Origin: Petrolisthes cinctipes
Taxonomy: Eukaryota > Arthropoda > Malacostraca > Decapoda > Porcellanidae
NCBI GenBank assembly: GCA_033782935.1
Contig: JAWQEG010001354.1
Location: 131,501 to 195,500 of the forward strand
DNA: 64,000 nt
Reading direction: 5' to 3'
Position 1 is the first letter of the stretch. The number at the start of each line of letters is the position of its first letter. The position numbers and the translations under genes were made by a program. Below the pieces are notes generated by a model. The model was not told where the DNA came from. It ran no database searches and was given only the letters and a program-made list of their open reading frames with translations. Positions 55,683 to 64,000 of this stretch are shown in pieces.

Positions 55683-55837
55683 TTAAGGACCCTGTGGTTG
55701 TGTATGAAAATTGGAGGCTTCTGATTTCTCATGACCATGCCACGAAACAAATTCCTTCCATTGAAGTGGTGTTTCTTGGTAATATTTGAAGGATTCGTTT
55801 ATCTCTAAGTTTCTGACTACATCACAGGGTTCCTTAA
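55683..55837. mobile_element. TTAA-bounded palindromic MITE, divergent subfamily
   Basis: TTAAGGACCCTGTGGT at left, ATCACAGGGTTCCTTAA at right. Internal CATGCCACGAAACA and TGTTTCTTGGTAATAT also pair. TTAA ends and architecture match the main family, but the sequence has diverged. Confidence 0.7.
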
Positions 55838-55899
55838 ATTAACAAACAAGTTTTCCTATTTACATCATAGATGTATGTATGTACGGTATGTTATTTGTG

Positions 55900-56330
55900 T
55901 TTGTGGGTATATGTGTGTGTGTGTATGATGTGTGTGTGTATGATGTGTGTGTGTGTATATATGTTTGTGGGTAGGTCTATGTGTGTTTGTGGATACGTTT
56001 ATTTGTGGGTATGTGTGTCTGTATGATGGGTGTGTGTATATATGTTTGTGGGTAGGTCTATGTTTTTTTGTGGATATGTGTATTTGTGGGTATGTGTGTG
56101 GGTATGATATTTGCGTGGATGCATGTTTGTAGGTATATGTGTGTGCATGATATATGTGTGTGTGTTTGTAGGTAGGTGTGTGTATGATATGTTTGTGAGT
56201 GAATGTATGTGTAAGATGATATTATGTGAGTGTATGTATTTGTAGTTATATACATAGTGTATATGTATTTGTAGTTATACGAGTGTGTAGGTATATGTGT
56301 GTGTATGTATTTGTAGTTATATAAGTGTAT
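55900..56330. repeat. degenerate GT-rich repeat
   Basis: TGTGTGTATGAT and TTTGTGGGTAGGTCTATG motifs recur irregularly. Short Cys/Gly/Val ORFs here are artefacts. Confidence 0.9.
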
Positions 56331-56618
56331 GTGTAATAAAGTTCTTGTCTGTTCCTCAGTTGGTAAACCAATATAAATATAGCCTCACTGATCATTAGGG
56401 TAACAAAGACAGGCGTCTTATTCACTCTGAATCAGGAACATCCAAGTCTATTCACCTAAACCTTCCTGTTCATTACCAGCTTGGCTAAAGGTTACATCAG
56501 TCACTCAGTCATACAGCTATTGCCATTATACATTAACAACTCACCACTACTAGACGTCTGGGAGGCAAACATCTGGTCATCATGCTGCTTGGAAATATTG
56601 TCATTGATGGTTTTATGA
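56331..56618. other. no gene recognised
   Basis: Unique AT-balanced sequence, no motifs noticed. Confidence 0.45.
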
Positions 56619-56771
56619 TTAAGGAGGTCGTATACTTAAACTATAATGGAGCAAATGATTCCTCCAAAGTATGCCAGGCAACAGACCACCATTATTTTTG
56701 CTGATCTGGTCCTGTTTCCTGGCATACTTTGGAGGAGTCAAGGTGCTCCAATGAACCAAACATATATTTAA
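56619..56771 (+). mobile_element. TTAA-bounded palindromic MITE, well preserved copy
   Basis: TTAA at both ends. The core GATTCCTCCAAAGTATGCCA is matched by TGGCATACTTTGGAGGAGTC, nearly perfect pairing. Loop CACCATTATTTTTGCTGATC. Confidence 0.88.
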
Positions 56772-57206
56772 GCTTTCGAAGAAGTGAATAAGGTTTTTAA
56801 GTTCACGATGCGAAGAACTAAACCGAGAAAATATTGTTCAGAGGAGAGAAGATTGATAAATTTAGAGTCAGACAAATGTGTACACACATAGATAAAGAGA
56901 TGGGTTGAAAAATAATAAATATTTATATATAACTATAAACAATTAGTTGACAGAGAGACAGGGAACATATAGTTACAAAACAATGTAATGTAATGTGGAC
57001 TTTTATTGACAACAACTTGGTAATAATGAAAGGAAAATTATATTGTTTATCACTCAATTATTTACAGGGCAGGATTATTAGGTGTTGATATTTTTAGCTT
57101 CCCGTAAAGTATGATAAATATATAGTGTTTGAATATTATATTTTGGTCTAAGCTGAAGGTAATGAGAGTGTGGTGCGTCGCTGACCCCTTTACCACCACC
57201 ACCTCC

Positions 57207-57210
<4 letters not shown>

Positions 57211-57242
<32 letters not shown>

Positions 57243-57338
57243 TCGAGAAAATGTGTGTGTGTGTGTGTGTGATCGAGAAAATGTGTGTATGTGTGTGTGA
57301 TCGAGAAAATGTGTGTGTGTGTGTGTGTGATCGAGAAA

Positions 57339-57392
<54 letters not shown>

Positions 57393-57480
57393 TAGAGAGA
57401 ATATGCGTGTGTGTAATAAACAGAATGTGTATGTGTATGTATGTGTGAGTGTAATTGTGTATGAATGTGTGTGTGTGTAC
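57211..57480. repeat. GT microsatellite with GATCGAGAAAA interruptions
   Basis: (GT)n blocks separated four times by GATCGAGAAAATG or GATAGAGAGAAT. Cys/Val and His/Thr ORFs on the two strands are artefacts. Confidence 0.96.
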
Positions 57481-57643
57481 CAAGCATTGTAAACCCGTAA
57501 TCATATAATCTCTACATAAGTTATTTATAATCCAATGTTATTTATAGTCTTGTATATTTCTGATCAATATATAAAAGATACTATTAGATATTATTCATTC
57601 CAAGTAAATAGTCACTGTAAGTTTGTTTTTAGATCAGCATCGC

Positions 57644-57817
57644 ATAAAGTGGATAATTCAGTGTTGGTGGTAAATCTGGAGCAACTGATTCCTCCAAACT
57701 ATTCCCAGTAACAGGCCGCCATTATTTTAGTTCATCTGGTCCCGTTTCCTGACATACTTTGGGGGAATTAAAACGCTCTAATGTAACAAATGTATACTAT
57801 CCCCTAATTAGTCGTTT
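57644..57817 (+). mobile_element. TTAA palindromic MITE, degenerate ends
   Basis: Core GATTCCTCCAAACTATTCCC and partner GACATACTTTGGGGGAATTA. The left TTAA has become ATAA and the right has become CTAA. Confidence 0.82.
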
Positions 57818-57861
57818 GCGATCTTGAATAAAACCGTCATTGTATAACAGGCACATGGAGG

Positions 57862-58240
57862 ACTGTATGTAGTTGTGTCAGCCTTCAACAGTGTTATTGG
57901 TGCTGGTTAAGTCTTCCATCAGGGGTTCATGTATATTGACTATATTCCTGTATATGTTTAACTGTATGTAGTTGTGTCAGCCTTCAACAGTGTTATTGGT
58001 GCTGGGTAAGTCTTCCATCAGGGGGTCATGTATATTGACTATATTCCTGTATATGTTTAACTGTATGCAGTTGTGTCAGCCTTCAACAGTGGTATTGGTG
58101 CTGGGTAAGTCTTCCATCAGGGGGTCATGTATATTGACTATATTCCTGTATATGTTTAACTGTATGTAGTTGTGTCAGCCTTCAACAGTGGTATTGGTGC
58201 TGGGTAAGTCTTCCATCAGGGGGTCATGTATATTCCTATA
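57862..58240. repeat. 99-bp tandem repeat, about 3.8 units
   Basis: Units begin at 57862, 57961, 58060 and 58159 with ACTGTATGTAGTTGTGTCAG. Units are 97-99 percent alike by eye. The last is shortened. Confidence 0.94.
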
Positions 58241-58637
58241 TATTCCATCACACTGGTTTATGTTTTCTGAACAGTGAGAATGACACCGTGGGTCGATGAA
58301 CACATCTTGTGCTTCGTCAGTTCCACTTACCAAACATGTTTTGTATCGCTGGCTTTAACTTTCATATTATGGACAGCATTTATCTACGAGGGGGAGTTGT
58401 TCTTGGTGGTAATTATCCTACGAGGACAGTTATCCTGGGGTCAGTTATACTGGGGGCAGTGGTCGGATACCCCTTAGAGGTAAGAACAAGGATAACTCTA
58501 CAACACATTTGTTTTGGTTCATAAAGTCACATTAGGGTAAGATAAAATAAACTCCAATGTGTTAATAAATAATTATATAGAGTCTAAATCTTAAAATAAA
58601 CTCCAATGTATTAATAAGTGATGATATAAAGTCTAGA
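58241..58637. other. no gene recognised
   Basis: Two overlapping short ORFs (58274-58524) have no known motif. A direct duplication of TTAAAATAAACTCCAATGT-type sequence occurs at about 58540-58605. Confidence 0.4.
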
Positions 58638-60000
58638 CCATTGGTTCTTAACCTATTTAGTACCACGCCTCCCCTAGGAACTGTACTTTCTCTCCACGCC
58701 CCCCTTGCACATATAGACAAATTTCACTCCCAGAATTTAAGAAAAAATGAAAAACAATGCCTTTTAAGTCCATATACTTAGCATGAATTAGTGACATTAG
58801 TGAGATATTTGACACTGTTTCAGCGCTACCAGATCTTGACTATATGTTTAGCGAGATATTTGACACTGCTTCTTAGCTACCAGATCTTGAATACGTGGTC
58901 GAATGCTTGAGAGTGCACAACATAAGTCCTCTTCAACGTTCAGGCTGTTTCTGTATTTGGTCTTGATAGCCACGAGCGTGGAAAATGCAGTTTCACATAG
59001 ATACGTGGATCCAAACATTGTTTGAACCTGAAGAGCCTGATGTGAGATCAGAGGTAAACAGGAAGGTACTTGACCCAGAACGTCTCCAAATCCAGATCTT
59101 TGAAGTCTTCCTTAACTGTGGAGTTGAACTTCAACTCAAGAAACTCCTCTTAGACTTTATCAGCAACATCAGCTACTTCACAGTGAAATGGGTTCCTGAT
59201 GAATTTCCAGGCTTCACGCTTGTCGTCTATATTTGGGAAGTATCTGTTGAATTCTACTTTCAAGTCTCTTAGATGAGTGATTATTTGTTTCTTTAACTCA
59301 GAGTCAAGTTTACTGTGAGCGAGAGCAGAATCTAAGTTCCTAAAACTGGCTGTATTTCCCTGCTGAATTCGACATTTCCAGAGGTCGAATTTGGCCACGA
59401 AGGCTCGAATGGTGACGTTGTGCATGATGATTTTGATTTTTTTTTTCTGTAGTTTAAGGTTCACAGCATTCAATGCTTCAAAAATGTCCACCAGGTATGC
59501 AAGAGTTATCTGAAGGCCTTCAGACTGGAATTTGTCATGAAGGTCTGCCTTCTGCTGTGAATCAGGAAATATTGCTACTTCTTCTCACAACTCATAAAGA
59601 CGTCCAAGTATGTTCCCTTTTGATAGCCATCATACGTTCGTGTGAAAAATCAAGGCTTCATGTTCCGATTCCATAATTATCCTAACACAGCAGTTTGAAG
59701 AGACGACTGTTTAAGGCTCCAGCTTTGATGAAGTTGACAACCTTGATAGCCACGTTCAGGACATCCCTTATTTCAGCAGGCAAAGTTCTGGATGCTAAGG
59801 CTTCACCATGAAGTATGCAGTGTGTACCTATTACAGAAGGATTTTACTCTTTCACCTTTGTGACGAACCCAAACTGCAGACCAAGCATGGCTGGAGCTCC
59901 ATCAGTATACACCCCTACCAACGAGTCCTAAGAAAGTTGACTAACATACTTTAAGAAATGGAGTTGGATGGTGACTTGTTTGTGTTTATCTTGGAATCTT
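58638..60000 (-). pseudogene. hAT-superfamily transposase relic with 3' terminus
   Basis: Minus-strand frames resemble hAT transposases of the ZBED/SCAND3-like type. Near 59930-59870: VYTDGAPAMLG, the context of the second catalytic Asp. Near 59820-59700: GTHCILHGEALASRTLPAEI, then VNFIKAGALNSRLFK. At 59491-59150: DIFEALNAVNLKLQ, AFVAKFDLWKCRIQQGNTAS and FPNIDDKREAWKF. Stops and frame changes occur throughout (for example near 59835 and 59690). Downstream, CATTGGTTCTTAACCTATTT at 58639-58658 looks like a hAT inverted-repeat end, so the sense 3' terminus is probably preserved. The matching 5' end, BED finger and C-terminal dimerisation domain were not found. Confidence 0.7.
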
Positions 60001-60599
60001 ACCTCACACATTTGGAGGCAGTTGGGTCGGCGGTCTGTGGACACACCAATAACATGACACTTGGTACAAAGGGCTCGGTGTTGTTGTGCTCAAACGTCAT
60101 CTGCAATGAGCAACGTTAGGTCAACAACATGGGCTAATAAAGGCAACAAAACATACTGGGAAGGATAGGAAACTTAGTATAACAGGGTATGGTTACCACA
60201 AGAAGATCTTGGTATAAGTATTGTTGTGCTCAAATATCATCTTCAATGAGTAAATTAGTAAAATGCCTTAAATCTAACAAGATTGTGCAGCAAGTCCATG
60301 GAATTAAATGTTTCTAAAAAACTTACTGAGGATGTGGTCAAATTATTAAACATACTTAGATTTGGAATTACACTTAAGCCTGCTCAAGAGTCGGATCGCT
60401 ACAACACATTTACTTTTATGCGCCAGAAGGTAAAACAACGAACATGGTCTACCCGGAAGTATTGACACCGTAATCAGAGGTAAGTGTAGACTTCCAATAT
60501 GAGGAAACCAAGAACTGTGATTTATGTTGACAATATGCAAGTCAGCGGACGTGAAGTTTATTTGTATAAATAGTGTTCTCTTTATCATTTCATTTTTCT

Positions 60600-60650
60600 A
60601 ATTGCCATTCGTTTTATATAAACCCGAGTGAAGCCGGGTACTCCAACTAG
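60600..60650 (+). mobile_element. Helitron-like 3' terminus
   Basis: AACCCGAGTGAAGCCGGGTA forms a short hairpin (ACCCG/CGGGT) and is followed after a few bases by CTAG at 60647-60650 with T next. A 3' hairpin plus CTRR inserted before T is the Helitron signature, and the GAGTGAAGCCGGGT form is common in arthropod Helitrons. The 5' TC end and any Rep/helicase were not found, so it is non-autonomous or truncated. Confidence 0.55.
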
Positions 60651-61218
60651 TATATTATAAATGTATGTATGTATTTATCAGGAGAGGTAATTCCATGAAA
60701 CTGATTCACTCTCATTCTTTGTTTTTTTTTACAATTTAAATTCATTTAAAACTTTCTCTCTTTCTCTTTTTTAGAGTGTAAATGAAGTAAGGGTTGGTGA
60801 CTGAGTTGTCCCTTGAATGTAAAATAAAAATCACCGAGCCAAAACCTCACTCACTCACTCACAGAATACGTCCATCACTTTTTTATTTTCAATTTTTATA
60901 TTTTTATTTCAGTTCTGTCCTTTGCTGGCTATCCAATCCGTTTTCACTTCTCTTGCCTTAAATCCTATACCGTTTCGTTTTGGGTTCCTCTTTTTCATCT
61001 GCCTCACATTTCTTTCTTCATTTCTTTCTCTTTTATTCCCAGACATTGTCAATCTTTATCTTTTTCTACTTTTCCCTTCCGTTCTATACCGTTTTTCGTT
61101 CCTCCTTTACACCTTCTTCTCTTTCTCTCATCTTTTCTTTCTTTATCTCTTCATTTTCTTTTATTCCCAGACTTTATCAATCTTTTCCTCTCGTTCTCTC
61201 CTGTAATAATTTCCTCCC
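60651..61218. other. no gene recognised; pyrimidine-rich
   Basis: CACTCACTCACTCACAG near 60845-60862; T/C-rich Phe/Ser ORFs at 60922-61249 are compositional. Confidence 0.5.
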
Positions 61219-61385
61219 TTCATGGGGTAGTATACTTTTGGTACATTAGAGTGTCTTGATTCCTCCAAAGTATGCCAGGAAACAGGACCAAATGAACACA
61301 AATAATGGTGGCCTGTTGTTGCTTGGAATATTATGGAGGAATGAGTTGTTCCATATTTTCCACCAACTCTGTACTACCGTCTTAA
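61219..61385 (-). mobile_element. TTAA palindromic MITE, inverted copy
   Basis: GGGGTAGTATACTTTTGGTA, then CTTGATTCCTCCAAAGTATG, with partner TTGGAATATTATGGAGGAAT. Right end TTAA at 61382-61385; the left TTAA is degenerate (TTCA). Confidence 0.83.
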
Positions 61386-61489
61386 TTCCTTTGTTCACAC
61401 ATTTTCAAATCCCTCATCCTATTTACCTCTTGCCACTCTTCCTTCCACCTCTCCCTATCCACTCTTTTTTATCTTCTGTTCATAAACTC

Positions 61490-61732
61490 TCTCCCTCTCC
61501 CTCTCCCCCTCTCTCCCTCTCTCCCTCTCCCTCTCTCCCTCTCTCCCTCTCTCCCTCTCCCTCTCCCTCTCTCCCTCTCTCCCTCTCCCTCTCCCTCTCT
61601 CCCTCTCCCTCTCTCCCTCTCCCTCTCTCCCTCTCCCTCTCTCCCTCTCCCTCTCCCTCTCCCTCTCTCCCTCTCCCTCTCTCCCTCTCCCTCTCCCTCT
61701 CTCCCTCTCCCTCTCCCTCTCCCTCTCTCCCT

Positions 61733-61778
<46 letters not shown>
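61490..61778. repeat. (CTCCCT)n / (CT)n polypyrimidine tract
   Basis: About 290 bases of pure C/T on plus, mixing CTCCCT and CTCTCCCT, ending in (CT)n. Arg/Glu and Ser/Pro/Leu ORFs on either strand are artefacts. Confidence 0.97.
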
Positions 61779-61779
<1 letters not shown>

Positions 61780-62029
61780 ATCTTTGTTTTTTCTTCAGCA
61801 CTAGGAAGTTACATGGAATGAGAATACAATATTTATATATGAAAAGGGTTCAGTAGGAGTAAGCCATCACTTCAGCCACCCATCAGTCTGCCAACCATCA
61901 CCACCACCACCACCACCGTGTCCACACACACCATAAAGTCTGAGTGAAAACAAACACGGCATTTTATGGACATTGCCGCCACCAAAATGAAGTTTCACCT
62001 TTTCTTTGGTTCATGTTGTTCTCATAAGT

Positions 62030-63010
62030 GCCTACTATTGAAGTTAAAAACACATGCTTTGGGAAACTGTTGTGCACATGGATTGCAAATTGGCTATCAA
62101 ACCGCCGGCAACGAGTCGTAATTAATGGGGAAGCATGTGACTGGCTGGATGTTGTAAGTGGGGTGCCACAGGGATCAGTGTTTGTAAATGATTTAGAATG
62201 CGGAATTATCTCGAAATTATCCAAATTTGCAGACGACGCAAAAGTTGGCGGACTGCATAAAATAATGAAGACTGTGAAGCCATTCAGAGCAACTTAAACA
62301 CAGTCAGAATGGAGCTATAAATGGTTGTTGAAGCTTAATCTGGATAAATGTAAGGTGATGCATGTAGGTACTAACAACCCGAGACACAATTATAGATTAC
62401 AAGGTAGAAATCTGGTGAAAGTAAAAACGGAAAAGAAATTGGCTGTCATAATTAGTACCGAACTAAAAACCAGTGTGCAGTGTTTAGCAACAAGTAAAAA
62501 AGCAAATAAAAAAGTTGTTGGCTTTATTGCTCGGAAATTTAAATATAAGTCACCAGAAGTAATAACACGCTTATATACATCTATTGTTCAGTTCAACTAT
62601 GCTTCCCTTGCTATGCTAAATATGTTAAAATGTTGGAAAGCGTACAAAGAACAAACAAAATTATCCCTAGCATTCGTAATTTGACATATGAGGAAAGATT
62701 ATTAAAAAAGTTCAACATGTTTTCTATTGAAAATCTTAGAACACGCGACGATCTCATTGAAACTGTTAAAATCCTTCAAATCTTTCATAAAATTAATTAT
62801 GAAAATATATTCCAGCTCTATCTCCAGTCTAGAACGAGAAATAACGGTTATAAACTCAAAGGACAACGTTTTAACGCTGAACTGTGAGAGAACTTTTCAA
62901 TATCAGAGTCGTAAACTATTGGAATCAACTCCCAGCATCTGTAGTAGCAGCGAATACAGTAAAAATCTTTAAACATAGCCTCGATAAATATTTTCAAGTA
63001 AAAGGTATTT
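62030..63010 (+). pseudogene. CR1-like LINE reverse transcriptase relic
   Basis: Frames in order: 62028-62297 with LLCTWIANWLSNRRQRVVIN, then VVSGVPQGSV, a deletion of the usual LGP-LF-IYI stretch, then FVNDLE and SKFADDAKVGG (catalytic FADD). 62325-62684 has LKLNLDKCKVMHVGTNNPRH. 62630-62887 has IRNLTYEERLLKKFNMFSIE. A final piece past the stop codes for a typical C-terminus (SRKLLESTP in one frame). Frame changes near 62290, 62620 and 62880 disable it. The 5' half including the endonuclease is missing. It ends near a poly-T/A-containing tail about 63005. Clade: CR1/L2-like by motif appearance only. Confidence 0.75.
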
Positions 63011-64000
63011 AGTATGTTCTGTTTTCATTTTTTTTTTTTTTTATACAGTAGTAAATAGATTTTAGAAGTAGGCTCCAACCACTTTTACTACTTTTCTATA
63101 AAATTTACTTGTGCATTCTTTATAACAAACAAGGTATTATTTTCCATCAGTTTTTCTAACCGGGATACCTGGTGGGAGTGGTGGGTGGGGAGGAGCCTTG
63201 TCCTTTAGCTATTCTCTCCTTCAACACGTAGTTTAGATTAGCGTAGTTATACAGATAACCTCGTAAAAGGTCACTATGGGCCTCCTGTTGCCTGTACGTC
63301 CATTGTATTCCTTTGTATTCCGTCTTCAGTCTGAACTGGAGGTAATTAATTGGTTGGTTTGTTAGTTGGTTGGGTTTTGTGAGTGAGTGAGTAGGATTTG
63401 TAAGAGAGTGATTTGGTGAGTTTGATGAGTTAGGGAGTGAGTGTTTGTGTGAGTGTATGATGGAATGAGTATATGAATGAATTTGAGAATATGAGAGTGA
63501 ATTTGGCTACTGCACTTTGTCTTCTTGTCAGTGATAACCTCCTCAGCAGCTCCTCTTTTATAAGTTACCAGATAATTCAAAAGTGGTTATATGCCCTGCA
63601 GTGACGTGCGGGAGGAAAAAATGAATGAATAAATTAGTGAAGCATCAATTCATGCAGAGCTAAAGTATTTTCACGAGACCCACCCTTCCCGACAGTCAGA
63701 CACGCACTGAGTAAGCTTAGTGAGGTATGCAGTCACACTTACTCACAGTCAACTATAACCCAGGAACAATAAATCACGTCCATGTTGGCGTTTATAGGTG
63801 AGACTTTGATACGAGGGAGAAATTCCACACCCTGGTCATCCTTGGGGGAACGGGAAGGAAGAATATGGAACTCAGAAAGAAGAGGAATGGGAGATAAGCA
63901 AAGAGGGAAAGAATGTTAAAAAAAAAAAACTGAAGAATGGAACGAATGAAGGGATAAGGTGGGTGGAAAAAAAGGAACCATAAATGGCAGAAATAAAAAG
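63011..64000. other. no gene recognised
   Basis: GT/GA-biased stretch (63,370-63,500, GTGAGTGAGTG-like) and purine-rich end (63,830-64,000). The Ser/His-rich minus ORF at 63580-63362 is compositional. Confidence 0.5.

Noticed and set aside
57062..57504. His/Thr- and Cys/Val-rich ORFs
   Set aside because: Translations of the GT microsatellite.
61256..61804. 182-residue Ser/Pro/Leu ORF and its Arg/Glu counterparts on minus
   Set aside because: Pure translation of the CTCCCT tract joined to a MITE copy.

Overview
This is a eukaryotic nuclear genome window, most likely from an arthropod and quite possibly a decapod crustacean. The grounds are GT-AG introns, TATA promoters and AATAAA signals in transposon-borne genes, a structurally complete DIRS1-like element (DIRS elements are known to be common in Decapoda), dense AT and GT microsatellites and minisatellites, and no convincing single-copy host gene. 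The species is not determined by anything I can see. Nearly every supportable gene belongs to a mobile element or virus-like element.

Layout. 1-2,700: relics of a Tc1/mariner-type transposase (minus) and of a Penelope-like element (minus) with GIY-YIG endonuclease residues, next to a hammerhead-ribozyme-like core. 3,700-4,850: a tRNA-derived SINE relic and a long AT microsatellite. 4,850-10,160: the most unusual segment. It holds a TATA promoter, a nine-exon KRBA2-like integrase gene (plus) whose linker is built from five tandemly amplified poly-Gln exons, a convergent C-terminal fragment of a Fanzor (TnpB-like) nuclease (minus), and compact acidic virus-like ORFs (minus) with a divergent plus-strand ORF start. 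This could be the remains of a Polinton/adintovirus-like or other integrase-bearing element. It is cut at 10,158 by a truncated LINE, which is itself cut by an unclassified transposase-like pseudogene.

13,350-18,680: a nearly complete I-clade-like LINE (zinc-knuckle ORF1; endonuclease-RT-RNase H ORF2 with only two in-frame stops). 19,990-23,250: a second, frameshifted LINE on minus. 23,990-28,800: minisatellites (34, 59 and 64 bp units). 31,458-38,919: a full DIRS1-like retrotransposon on minus with inverted terminal repeats, an internal complementary region, an intron-containing gag, RT/RNase H and a tyrosine recombinase with its catalytic residues present. 39,000-58,000: gene-poor DNA with minisatellites, foldback hairpins, a TIR element carrying an endonuclease-like ORF fragment, and a probable solo LTR. 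58,640-63,010: a hAT transposase relic, a Helitron 3' end and a CR1-like LINE relic.

Across the right two thirds there are at least eleven copies (plus two divergent relatives) of an almost perfectly palindromic element of about 150-190 bp bounded by TTAA. It appears to be a foldback MITE family and is the dominant dispersed signal of the window. No family assignment here was checked by database search; all rest on motifs read directly from the sequence.
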